From: Hippophae tibetana
Lineage: Eukaryota; Streptophyta; Magnoliopsida; Rosales; Elaeagnaceae
Assembly: GCA_037013495.1 (NCBI GenBank)
Contig: CM072805.1
Coordinates: 38,435,169-38,499,168, forward strand
Direction of reading: 5' to 3'
DNA length: 64,000 nucleotides
In this document: positions 1 through 12,078 of the stretch, one piece after another
How the letters are laid out: the number at the start of each line of letters is the position of its first letter
How positions within the stretch are numbered: the stretch's first letter is position 1
Translations under genes and position numbers: made by a program
The notes under the pieces: generated by a model
Seen by the model: only the letters and a program-made list of their open reading frames with translations
What the model was told of the DNA's origin: nothing
Database searches by the model: none

Positions 1-679
1 CCCGACCAAACAATTATTTTTTTCTTTTTAACATCTTTTTAAAGTTTTTAAAATGTAATCAAAGTGTTTTTTTCTTTTATTAATTTCATCTAATTTATTG
101 AGAAAAAGAAACGTATGAAATGAAAAAAAACTTAACGAATAACAATTTTTTGCATATTCCTATTTTAGCTCGAATACATGAATCCTCTGCTTATCTTAAT
201 TAGTTTTAAATACATTATATTAAGTCTCTCATAATTATTTTTATTTTTATTTATTTTTAATTAATAAATATTAAATTATTTTCTTCACAATTATCCTAAT
301 TCTAATTGTTTATTATGTATATATCTACAATAAAGTGCATGTATATTTTTATGTATAACATGCATTGTTCCAAGTAAATTTAATAAATTTATATTACTTG
401 CCATGAAAGCAAAAAGTAACATTGTAAATTTATTAAATTATTTGAAGAAAACACTTTACTTTCTTTAGTATATTTCAATAACTTAAATTTATTCGATCTA
501 TGTATTTAACTTTTAAAAAGTATATAATAAATCAAGATGATAATGTCCAGACTTTCTTCAAAATGGATGGGTTCAAATTCTTAAATATATTTTAAAAAAA
601 TTCACCATTTAAATTATGTTTTTAATTTATTTTAGCTTTGTAAAACTATGTTTACATTGTGTCTATAAAATAAATTTTA

Positions 680-1765
680 TTCATATTAGATTTACCAATT
701 TTTACAACTAATTGAGTTAATAAGAATTTATTTTTTCATAATTGATAATGAAACATTTATTCTCATAAAATATTGACCTTCGTATATTTTAGCTTATAAT
801 AGTGACTTGTAAGCTTCTTGTAGAAACGGTTAGCAAAAACTTCTCTCGTTTCCTATCTTTTCTCTATCTCAAAAGCTCTGAATCTTATTTTTCTCTCTCC
901 TCTCTTTTCCTGATATAAAGTTCATTTTTTATATGAATTTACTCTATTATAGATAAATCATTATATTTACTTATTCGTTTTAAATGAATTTGACAAAAGT
1001 TAATATATGATTTATTAATTCATCACATAAAAATTTAGATAAATGTTAATTTATTCATCTAAATCTAATTTATAGTAATATTAACTAAACATGTTTTGTT
1101 ATATTTTATTAAATTTTATTTACAAATCTAAAACTAGATTTGATATTTTTATTTAGTGTTTAGTTGAAGTTTAAAAATTAAAAAAATCAAGTCATCCAAA
1201 ATCAAATTTTATTAAAAATTTATAAAGTTTAGATTGATACTCGAAAGAGCTGAAGTGTTATGCTCAAAAAAGTTTAGTCATTAAACTAATTCATTGTTAC
1301 AATTCTTTTGATAATTTTAATAATTTTATATAATTTTATATTTTTAATTTAGATATTATAATTGTATTTTTATCTACAATATTGAATGATTTTTTTTCTT
1401 AAATAATTCTCTCAGTACGTTGGTGTTATGGTTCTACTTTATCATTGTTTTCAGGCTAAACTGACTTATATATTAATGAATTATCTTAAAATTATAAAAA
1501 TTATATATATATATATATATATATATTATCCAATTATAAAAATAACATTTAATTATTAATTAATTTATTACTATTGTAATATATCTGCAATCAAATTACT
1601 TACTATTGATACAAATCTATCACTAAATTTCTTATTAGTGTTATAAATTTATCACTATATTTTTTTATCACTTATACAAATTTAAGACCAATAATATAAA
1701 ATAATCATTAAACAAATAATATATTAATATATTTATAACACTAGTTATAATTGAGTGTTAACATG
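680..1765 (+). repeat. Copy A of a diverged duplicated non-coding unit
   Basis: The stretch runs from an ATTTATTTTTTCATAATTGA-like start, through CTTCGTATATTTTAGCTT (from about 779) and GGTTAGCAAAAAC (828-840), to the AT-rich block ending near 1760. It matches, with many small differences, the series of words in the same order at 3085-4440. The order of shared words is kept over more than 1 kb, so this is a segmental duplication and not chance AT richness. No coding potential is seen. Confidence 0.6.
1502..1526. repeat. (TA)n microsatellite
   Basis: An uninterrupted run of TA dinucleotides inside copy A of the duplicated unit. Confidence 0.9.
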
Positions 1766-3084
1766 AATTAAACACTTGCTATTAAACATGATTATATAAA
1801 AGTTATAAACAATTTAAAAATAAGAGTTATCGTATTCACGAAGATCGATAATAATATCTATTTCTAGTTAGTAGTACATTAATAAAATGAGATTTTGGTT
1901 GTTTTTAAATAAAATAGTAAGGTAAGTTATACAATAATTGTTAGAGATATGTGTAATCTTGGATTATCGTTACTATTATCCTATAATTTAATTAATCATA
2001 TTATGAATGTAAATTAATTTTTTAAATTTTGAATTATTTTTATAATTTAAAATTATTATTAAATTCTTAACTTTATTTTTAAAAGTTTAAGTCCTCTTAA
2101 AAAAATTCATCTTTTTTTATTGTATAATTGATTAAAGGTTCGGTTATTAACCAACTTAAATATTGAACAATCTAGAAGTATATTTACTAGATTTAATTTA
2201 TTCATTACATTAAGATTTAAAAAGATGATAACTAAACTAAACAATATTAGAATAATTGTTTAAACTTTAATGAAGATATTCAATCATATTTGTGGCATGA
2301 GCCACAAAGTAACACTTCAAATAATAATATTAACAACTATGTACTAAAATCTTAAACTAAATAAAATATATATTCATGCAATAAATTAATTGATTACTTT
2401 AAATCATACATGTATAGTTTTAACATACAAATATAGAATTAAATACATTAAAAATTAATAATTAAAGTTAAAATTATTATGATATTAAATTAATTAAATC
2501 ATAATTTACAACTTAAAATTTTTCAACAATCACATTCTTAAATTAGCTAGATTCTATAAGAATCAATATTATAATCATGGAAAAATTATATAGAATAAAA
2601 GTAAAAAAAAACTTATAAAAATCTTCAAAATCTACTCTAAAAGTTATACCCTACTTAGATATGCTCTTTATCTCCTTATGTTCCTTGTTACAAATTATTA
2701 TATTGATTTTATTAATTTTCATTCTTTTTATTCTATGAGATATTATTTTATATTTATAATAGATAAAAATCAAATTTAAATGTAAATAATATTGATAGTA
2801 TTCTATTAAATATAGAAGTAATACGTACTAAATAACACGTGTCAATAATATAAGATAAGATGTGGTGATTAAAAAAAAGTATAAGTTGTTATGGGCATAA
2901 AATGTGATGTGTTTGTTAAATATATCTACTTCCTTTCAAGATTAATTCAAATATAAAATAAAATCATAAAATTTTCAAAAAAATTATAAATTAAACAAAT
3001 AATATTTTTTTAATAATTCGTTTTAGTTTATTATAATAATAAAATATATATAAATATTAATTAATTAATATATATAAAATATAT

Positions 3085-6062
3085 ATAAAAGATTATTTTT
3101 TCATAGTTAATAATGAAACATTTATTTTTACAATTATATAGCAATATTCACGTAAGTTTTCCACCTTCGTATATTTTAGCTTGTAATAGTGACTTGTAAG
3201 TTTCTTGTAGTAACCGTTAGCAAAAACACCTATCTTTTTTTTTTCTCTTTTTTTAATATAAAATTCTTCAGCTTTCTTTTCGACAGATAAATATTTATTT
3301 TTATTACATTTATTTTTTATTTTTAGTAAATATCATAAAAATTAATCTATGATTTATTAATTCATTCTATAAAGATTTAGTGTGCTAAATTATTCACCAA
3401 GATTTATAGTGATATTAGCTAAAGATGTTATGTTGTATTTTGTTAAATTTTATTTCAAGCTTTAAATCTTGATTTGATATTTTTATTATATGTTTCATTG
3501 CATTTCAAAAATTAAAGAATTGAAGATATTAAATATAAAACCTTATTGAAGATTTATCAGATCACATGGAAGAGTTAAGTCTATAAAAAAAGGAAGAGAC
3601 CTCCTAAAAAAGTTTACTTATTAGATTAATCAATTTTTAATATGATATTGATAATTTAAGATAGTTTTAATTTTTTGATTTAAATATTATTAAGGGTTAG
3701 ATATTTTTGAGATATTTTATTGTTATTTTGGTACTCTTTTCGATGCTTATTATTAGTCAGTAACTTGAAATATACTTATTTAATAGTATCAATTTAGATT
3801 AATGTTAACATTAATTGTAATTTTAATTAGTTGAGATTATTATTAAAATTATTAATAATTTACTCAAAAAATATCAATTTTGATATTATTGGTGGGCTTT
3901 TATTTCCAATATTTAATGAATTTTTTTCTTAAATAAGTCTGGAAGCATGTGATGGAGAATATGTTCTAGAGTTTAAAACTGGTAAAGTTAACTGCAATAT
4001 TCGATCTTCCTGTGTCACAATAGCGGTGCAATATCAAGATAAATGATGAAAATATTTTCCTTTTTCTTTACGGCTCATGATTCTTCCCAATTTTTACTAA
4101 CAGATAAATTAATAAATATATCATTATATTATTATACAATTTATAAATATATTCTTTAATAAATTAATTTTATTAAATGATAAAAAATATATTTAAATAT
4201 TTTTATTAATATAAATTTATAACTATTATCACAAATTTATTATTAAACTCTTTATTATTGGTATAAATTTACTATCAAATTCTTTATTAATTGATAAGTT
4301 TACCATGATTTTTTTATTAATTATACAAATCTAACACCAAAAATATAATGTCATTGTCAACAAATAATGTAGTGTAATATTTGTACCATTAATTATAATT
4401 GAATGTTATTTTTATCACTCAATAAAAATAGATAATATATTTATAACTTTCATGATAGTTCAATAATATATTTATTAATTTATCCTTTTAATTAATTAAA
4501 GTGTATTATCAATCACTAAATTTTAATTAAATTCATATATATATATATTTATATATTTTTAAAATGTATTATTTGATTTTCAAAATTTTAAAATTTTATA
4601 CATGTATCTTTAAATTTTAAAATTTTAAAATTTAATTTGCAAAAATTTGACATATATATAGGTTGTTACTTAACTACGTGTTTGTAAATTAAAAATTTAA
4701 CTTCTAATTAACTAGCTGTGAAATCCACTTGAATATAATTTCATATCGTACAAATTAGCCCTAATTACGGTCATTCATCAAGTGAACTCAAGACGCTTAT
4801 TGCTCTATAATACTCCGTAAATTAATTAGTAAATGAGTTATTAATTAATAGCTAATTCATAATTATTTTTATTTTTAATTATATTTTATTTTTAAAAATT
4901 TATAAATTTTAAAATTAAATACATTTGATAACTCATTTTCAATTTATATTTTTTAAATTATGAAAATAAATTTTGAAATTTAGTCAAATTTAAAATAAAA
5001 AAAAATCAATTTTGAAATTGAATTTCTATTTTTTTTTATATCTTGACAATAAAAATTAATAATACAATTATATTCAATCTTAATCAAAATGATCCAAAAG
5101 CCAAACTTTAATGCAAATTATAAAAAAAAAAGTTTGAAATTGAATATTAGAGCTTAAAAAAATAAAAATCAAAAACTCATTATCAAACCATCAATATCCA
5201 TTCCAATTTTCAATTTATATTTTTTTAAATATAAACTAAAAAAAATTAATTATGAAACTAATTTTATTTAAAAAAAATCAAAATGATTCTGAAATATTAC
5301 TCTAAAAGTTACTTAAACAAATTCAAATGTACATAATCATTGTGCAAGTGGGTTCTCAATTATTTTTTACTGAAGTACGCAGTAGCTATTTGTTTTTGTC
5401 GAAATTATAACTTCATTCCAAATAATTTTTGCCAACAAAATACCAATCAATATCGATTGAATACATTATGCGTTAAAAAGGGCCAAAATAATTCACAGAT
5501 AAGAGAACAAGACCTTCCTCGCACCACATATTGGACCCTTTGCGTGTTTAACGTTTTGAGGTTTGTCCTTTTACATGATATTACATCTAATAGTTAAACA
5601 AAAATTCCTAAGAGAAATGTACTATGAACATGTAATCCCTCAAAACTTTGTTGGCTTCTGATCTACCCTACTTATATATATATATATACTGTTTATTTTT
5701 AATAAAATATGGGTATTCAACCCACATAACACTAACATATATGTGTTATTTTAATTTGGTGAAAATTAAAAAAGAAGAAGATGTATTTGTAATTAAAAAC
5801 TATAAATCTTAATGTATTAAAAGAATTAATGTAACATACGATTGATGATAAGATGCATCATGTTCATAAATAGTGTGCATTTTTCAGAAAGAAAATTCAT
5901 TCAAAACATTCTAAATGCTCATTGATAAAAAAAAAAAAAAAGTTAGACTGGTAAAGGTGTATATTTCATTGGGTAATGATCATTTTCAGCAGACGGAACT
6001 AGGTAATAAAGAAACAAATCTGGAAATTGGACTTCTCCTGCAATAATAATTGTTCTTGCACT
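3085..6062 (+). repeat. Copy B of the duplicated non-coding unit (longest copy)
   Basis: The first part (3085-4440) repeats copy A (680-1765): both contain CTTCGTATATTTTAGCTT, the GTTAGCAAAAAC word and a similar TTTGATATTTTTATTA stretch. The later part resembles copy C. Word series near 3985-4083, 5317-5600 (AAATTCAAATGTACATAA, then ATCATTGTGCAAGT) and 5890-6062 (GATCATTTTCAGCAGA, then TCTGGAAATTGGA) recur in order at 9995-10,085, 10,350-10,640 and 11,720-11,875. No protein is recognised. Confidence 0.6.
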
Positions 6063-6344
6063 TTAAATACCTGAAAATAACTGCTATAAAACCGGTATAT
6101 CCGGTTGCCGATAACAGAATTGTATACGAATGAATATAGATTTGGTTTTTATTGTATCACGTGAAGGTGAAAAAAAATTCAGCTAATTAAAGAATGGGAC
6201 ATGCCCCTGACTGTGAGTTCTGACACTATAGGGTGGTGATTAAGTTTCGCAAACGTAAGGCTGAATTGGCAACGGGAAGATTTAGCCATTTAGCATGGCC
6301 GACCTGATGACTGGAGGGACCCGCTTAATATAACGTACCTCTAA

Positions 6345-6383
6345 GTTATGAGAACGTGTTATGAGAACGTGTTATGAGAACGT
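6345..6383 (+). repeat. Three perfect tandem copies of a 13-bp repeat
   Basis: GTTATGAGAACGT is repeated three times head to tail, followed by GTACTG. A short minisatellite in otherwise non-repetitive intergenic DNA, with no associated gene. Confidence 0.9.
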
Positions 6384-7238
6384 GTACTGTATAAATAAAT
6401 AAATAAATTGATATATAACGTAACTGAAAAATATTAGCTTAATTATGTTTTCTTTAATAATATTACATTTTAATATTTTATTTATTAAAAAAATTACAAA
6501 AAATTCTTTTGTAAAGTATGAATTTATGTTTTCTTATATTTAAAGTGAATAAATGGATAATAAACTATTATTATTATTTTTATTAAGATAAGGAACTTGT
6601 ACAAATTTAAAATTTATTTTAATTAAAAATAACATATTTAGACGACCATTCATTCTAATGTATTAATATAATTGTTATATGCAAAATTCTCTTATCATTT
6701 ATTGTCCTAATGTCACTTAAAACAAGTTAAATTTACTACAAATCTAACATAATTTAATAGAGGATCATGTTTATGACAACCACAACCAATAAAAATATAT
6801 GATAATATATATAATGTAATGTGATGTAAATATCTATTACATTAAAAACTTTGTGTTAATTAATCTCTTATCATATAAAATATATAATTTAATAATCCCT
6901 TACATTTTATAAAATGTAATAAAAAATGATATGTATTAAAATAAATATGAAAATGATAATAAATTATTTTTTTTATAAATATGATTACATGTTATATTTA
7001 TTCGTATTAATTACTATAAATTGAGATAATGGTATATTTTAAAGTTCAAATACACGAGAGCAATCAAAGTTGTTGAAAATAAATATTATTAGTGTTAGCA
7101 CTAAGGTGGCGTTTGGTTCGTGAAATGTAATCGGAATCGGAATTGGAATGGAATGGAATGAAAAAGAAACAATTTTGTTTGGTTTGACCACTGGAATCAA
7201 GCTCGGAATCAGGATTATAGTGTTTTGTTTGCCACTGG

Positions 7239-7459
7239 TAGAGATGTCCATGGTCCGGTTTTGTCTGATTTTTTTATAATTTAATGAATAATAATGTGAA
7301 AATTTTAATATATTATTAAACTGATCCAGTTTGGTTCGAACGGTTTGAAATTAGTACAAACCAGACCGGACCAGACCGTTTGATTAGTAAAACCGTTCGG
7401 TTTGGTCCGATCTGGTTTTACGGTTTGGTCCGGTCCGGACTGGTTTATGGACACCCCTA
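7239..7459. mobile_element. Nested hAT-like MITE, 221 bp
   Basis: The ends are TAGAGATGTCCAT and, in reverse complement, TAGGGGTGTCCAT. The element is flanked by a perfect 8-bp direct repeat, GCCACTGG, at 7231-7238 and 7460-7467, the duplication length of hAT transposons. The interior carries facing GGTCCGGT-type words that could fold into a hairpin. It sits inside the larger TIR element and is therefore the younger insertion. It has no coding capacity. Confidence 0.8.
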
Positions 7460-7644
7460 GCCACTGGAATGGAATGAAAAAAGCTGCAAATGACCTTAAT
7501 ACCCCTACATGCTGTAAAGTTCAAATAATGTCATTTAATTATTATTTTTTCGTCAGACAAAATAAATTATTGAAATCATTATTTTTCTAAATAATTATTA
7601 CTTAATTAAAAATATATATATTATTAAAATTATTATTTTTCTAA

Positions 7645-8275
7645 ATAGGGTTTAGGGTTTTGAGGTTTGGGATATGGGATTTAGGGTTTAGGGATTTAGG
7701 ATTTGGGGTTATATTTATAGGTTAAGATTTAGGGTTAAAATTATTATTTTTCTAAAAATGGTTTAGGGTTTTAGAATTTTGGATTTGGGGTTTAGGGTTT
7801 TAGGATTTGGAATTTGGGGTTTAGGGTTTTAGGATTTATGTTTTAGGGTTTTGGGATTTATGTTTTAAGGTTTAGGGTTTAGGGATTTGGGGTTTAGGGT
7901 TTTAGGGTTTAAGGTTTAGGGTTTAGGGTTTTAGGATTTGGAATTTGGGGTTTAGAGTTTAGGATTTTGTGTTTTGGGATTTATGTTTTAAGGTTTAGGG
8001 TTTAGGAATTTTGGGTTTAGGGATTTGGGGATTTGGGGTTTAGGGTTTAGGGTTTAGGGATTTGGGGTTTAGGGTTTTAGGATTTGGAATTTGGAATTTG
8101 GAATTTGAGTTTAGGGTTTTGGGATTTATGTTTTAGGGTTTTGGGTTTTGGGATTTATGTTTTAAGGTTTAGGGTTTAGGGTTTAGGGTTTAGGGATTTG
8201 GGGTTTAGGTTTTAGGGATTTAGGTTTTAGGGATTTAGGGTTTAGGGTTTTAGGATTTGGGATTTGAGTTTAAGG
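7645..8275 (+). repeat. Degenerate telomere-like TTTAGGG array (interstitial)
   Basis: About 630 bp made almost entirely of TTTAGGG and variants (TTTAGGGATTTGGGG, TTTTAGGATTTGG, TTTATGTTTTAAGG), with a higher-order pattern in which groups of variant units recur. TTTAGGG is the usual plant telomere unit. The array is flanked on both sides by transposon end sequence, so it is interstitial and internal to the TIR element. Confidence 0.85.
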
Positions 8276-9274
8276 TTATATTTTAAGTGAGGGTAAAATT
8301 GAAAAAAAGAAATTTAGATGGGAATGAAATTATGATTACCAAGGAGGGGAGGAGAAATTGTGATTCATTCTCTTTTAGTAATCTGATTCAATTTCGTCCT
8401 CCATTTCGTCCAACCAAACACACAAAATAGAAGGAATCAATTCTGATTTCATTCCATTCCATTCCCTCCAACCAAACATGCGTAAAAGAATTTACAATGA
8501 TACTGTTGTATGTCTACTTTTTATTAATAAATTTATTTTTATTTCTATTAAAATATATATATTCAATTTAAAATGAAGGTTTATTCGCTATTTTCATAGT
8601 ATAATAATATATGTAAATTCTTCAAATTGATATTTTAATTCATGTTTATAAATTGTGTACTAAATCATCACATGTATTAGAACACACATATTTAAAATAT
8701 AAAAATAAATTTAACAATTTTATTATATTAAAATTGATCAAATCATATTTAAAAAAAATTGATATTTAAATATCTATTTTTATTGAATAAATAAAATATT
8801 ATACGGATTAGATTTAAATTAATAAATTTGAATTTATTTTCTTTGTCATATATATATATATATATATATTGGTGTGAACGTAAAACCAATTGTATTGACT
8901 TTGCGCCTGTGCATGTGCTTGAAATATTATTTGTTATTTGCTCTGTTTGTTTTAATTTTTTACTAATTAATCAGTTAAATTAAATTAACTTCGATCCAAA
9001 AATAAAGAGACAAAGATGTCAGGCTTGTGTTTCCGTCCTATAGGGTAGTAGTACTTTATATTATAAATTTATTACAAAATTAATTGACACCATATATATT
9101 ATATCTTATATTTATGCGTTGTTGGATACTCATTTAAAATTTATGATATTTAATATATATTTTTAATCAAAGTGGGTCATGGATGCTGCTGCATGGGCAT
9201 GCATTACTCTGATCAATAAATTTATGTGAACATATATAGTAACTAAATCTACGTACTGGCATGATGAAACGTGA

Positions 9275-9277
<3 letters not shown>

Positions 9278-9307
<30 letters not shown>
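9278..9307. repeat. (TA)n microsatellite
   Basis: A run of about 15 TA dinucleotides in intergenic DNA. Confidence 0.9.
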
Positions 9308-9312
<5 letters not shown>

Positions 9313-9469
9313 CTATTAATTCTAGGTTTTACGTGCAACAAATAATTCTGCACTACATAATTGGAGTAGATGAATTATTCTGTACTCTTTCCGTCAGTCA
9401 CTAATAATTGAAGCTGTTGAATTATTCTGCTATTTTTTTTTCTCTTCTATAAATGTGATTTTTTTTACG

Positions 9470-11880
9470 ATCACGTAGTTGCTCAAAAAATAGTTACTTG
9501 GACTTTTCATAACAATGTAAAATGCAATATATATTCTCATCAGCCCTCTGTCTTCATATATTTTAGCAGTTGTTGCCTTATGAGTCATGAAGTAGTAATA
9601 TAGAATATTACTGTCTATGTAGTTGTCTAGCTAGCTCTCCACTTTTTTCTCCACCCTGTCTGTCACCGCTTCTTTGCTTTCTGTGACTTTCCCTTGGGGA
9701 AGTAGCTTTCTTTATAAGCTTTCTTCGGTAACCTCTTTTACTTTATTTTTATTTATAAATAATTTGTTTATTACTGATCTTAATAGTTCAATTTGATCGT
9801 ATCCAACTATCATTTTTACCTTGTAAAGTTACGGTATTTAAATCTATGTTTGGTTACTGTGTTTGTCAAGATTCAAATATTAGCATAACCATATTTTGAT
9901 TTGTGTTTATTTAATTTTTCAATGACTTTATTGTATTTTTCATATTTGAGATTTAATGAAATAACTATATCTTTCTATTAAAGAAAAAAAAAACTGTATT
10001 ATCCAATCTTTCTGAGTCACAATATATAGTAGTGCAATATCAAAAAGAAAATATTTACCTTTTTCTATGAATATAGGTTATGGCATGGTTTTCTCTTTTA
10101 TTGTTTTTTTTAAGAACATCGATCATACATTTACGAGTATATATATATATATATTAGTGGGCTTTGGAATCATACCCTCTTAATATATTATTGTACTATA
10201 AAGTAAATCAAAATCATTAAGTTCTAAGTTTTAACTTGATGAATGTAATTAGTTCATATCATTCCAAATTATGGTCATCCATCATGTGAACTGAAGAATA
10301 ATACTATTTGTCAATCAGTTAGTAACTGACTCATTAATTATGTTTACAGAATCAAATTCAAATGTACATAAGAAACACAGAATCATTGTGCAAGTCGGTT
10401 TCAATTATTTTTAAACTGTAGTAACAGCTGTTTTTTCTTTTTTCTTTGTCTAAATTATTGCTAAATCCCAAATGATTTTTGTCGACAGAAGACATCAATC
10501 AATATCATATGTTAAAAGGGCCTAATAATTCATAGATAAGAGAACAACAACATCCTCTTCCACCACATATTGAACCCCTTGCGTGATTCAATTTCAGCTT
10601 TTTGTCCTTGTACACGATATTATATCTAATAGTTACGTAAACAAAGATTCTCAATATCGAGTTCATATACAGCAACATTGATAAAGGTAGCGTATTATAA
10701 TTTTAATGTTTACTATTATTTTTACATAATTTCCATTTGACATTCACTCGTGTTTCAGGTTATAATTCTTCACTACTAATTTTGAATCACATTAACGATT
10801 CTTTAATCTAATAAAAAAAATTAGACTTTATTATTATTTTTTTTAAAAAAAATTCTGAATAATGATTTTTCTTTTTTTCCGATCCTTTCAGAAAATGAAT
10901 ATTGATGTGTTGACGCTCATTAAAATACAAAGAAATCAGTTTAGTACCTTTATATATTGATTTATGTGTTTTTAGTAAACTTACAACATCAGATGTCTTA
11001 TTTCATTTTCTTCTCTTTACAGAACCATTAAAGCCATAAATAAAACGTACTACGGGCATGTCAGCACTCAAAACTTTGTTAGGTTGAGATATATTTTAGT
11101 TGGATTCTTATTTTTCTTAAATTATTTTTGTCCAACCAACATTAGATACTCCAATTTAACAAAAAAATATAGAAAAATGAACATGCCCAACACCCTAACA
11201 TGTATAAAATTTTTACTAAATAGGTTGGGATCATATGACATAACAGATTTCTAAATAGTGAGAGGTTTTGTGTATATATTTTAACCTCAGTTTTTATATA
11301 ACTTATAGTTTCATTTTTTGTTATCAATACATGGTTTTAATTTTAACTCATCTAATAAAATATATTTTTTATGTTATAAAAAATATATATGCTTACTAAA
11401 AAATATGTTTTTACATTGTATGGAAAAAATGTACACCTTATGGAAGGAAATTAAAAATAAAACTCAATTGATAAAATGAGTTATATTATGTAACTAAATC
11501 ATATATTTTTCACTAAAGTTAAGGTTATTTTCAAATAGTTTTACTTTAAGCATTTAAAAAAAAACGTATGTAAAAAATATTTTTAAACATGAAAAAATAA
11601 CATGTTTTTTTATGTTATATGAAAACAAATATATGTGCATCGTTTGGAAGAGGTTCAAAATGGAACTTAATTTGTGAAGTAGATTCTGCTATACAATTAA
11701 ACCATATAATTTTCACACACAAAAATTCATTCAGAAAAACAATTTTATGTTCTTTACAAAAAAAAATTAAAAAATTTAAACTGTTAAAGGTGTAAATTTC
11801 AATGGGTAACGATCATTTTCAGCAGAACTAAGCAATAAAAAGACAAGTCTGGAAATTGGAATTCTCCTGCAAAAAATTAT
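9470..11880 (+). repeat. Copy C of the duplicated non-coding unit
   Basis: Word series at 9995-10,085 (AGTGCAATATCAA, then TTACCTTTTTCT), 10,350-10,640 (AAATTCAAATGTACATAA, ATCATTGTGCAAGT) and 11,720-11,880 (ACGATCATTTTCAGCAGA, TCTGGAAATTGGA) match copy B (3085-6062) in the same order. The copy abuts the 3' flank of the receptor-kinase pseudogene, so the unit may once have been the 3' flank of tandem kinase copies. That last step is inference. Confidence 0.55.
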
Positions 11881-12078
11881 GAAATTAGTTTTCTTCTTTC
11901 TTCTTTATCCTTTTTTTTTGGTTTGTGTTTGAAACAAGCCTATGGAAACCAAAACCATTTTTCAAGATTGGATGACTAATTGACTTTGTATATGAAGAAG
12001 CTTCACTAAAGGCATCCCAAGTAATTAAAGATAACTTTGTTATAAGAATATGCGATTATGACATGCTTAATTTTTTTA

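Larger units (their letters stand above)
1..7101. other. AT-rich intergenic region without a recognisable gene
   Basis: No reading frame here resembles a known protein. An 85-codon frame at 5340-5597 lies in a segment that has a diverged copy near 10,380, but the copy does not keep the frame, so it is not called as a gene. The stretch is very AT-rich, with homopolymer runs and TA microsatellites, and holds diverged copies of a non-coding unit listed separately. Confidence 0.7.
7105..8482. mobile_element. Non-autonomous TIR transposon, PIF/Harbinger-like (Tourist type)
   Basis: The left end reads GGTGGCGTTTGGTTCG and the reverse complement of the right end reads CGCATGTTTGGTTGGA, so the ends share an imperfect GTTTGGTT core. 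Both ends continue inward with (GGAAT)n-rich sequence: GGAATTGGAATGGAATGG on the left, CATTCCATTCCATTCC on the right. The element is flanked by TAA on each side (7102-7104 and 8483-8485), the 3-bp target duplication usual for PIF/Harbinger. At about 1.38 kb it encodes nothing recognisable. Most of the interior is a telomere-like array plus a nested hAT MITE. Family assignment rests on end sequence and duplication length only. Confidence 0.6.
8486..12078. other. AT-rich intergenic region, 3' side of the receptor-kinase pseudogene
   Basis: No gene is recognised. It contains TA microsatellites (near 8850 and at 9278-9307) and copy C of the duplicated non-coding unit (9470-11,880), which ends about 200 bp from the 3' end of the receptor-kinase pseudogene. 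Confidence 0.65.

Noticed and set aside
5340-5597. 85-codon plus-strand frame
   Set aside because: Lies in the duplicated non-coding unit. The sister copy near 10,380 does not keep the frame, and the protein resembles nothing known.
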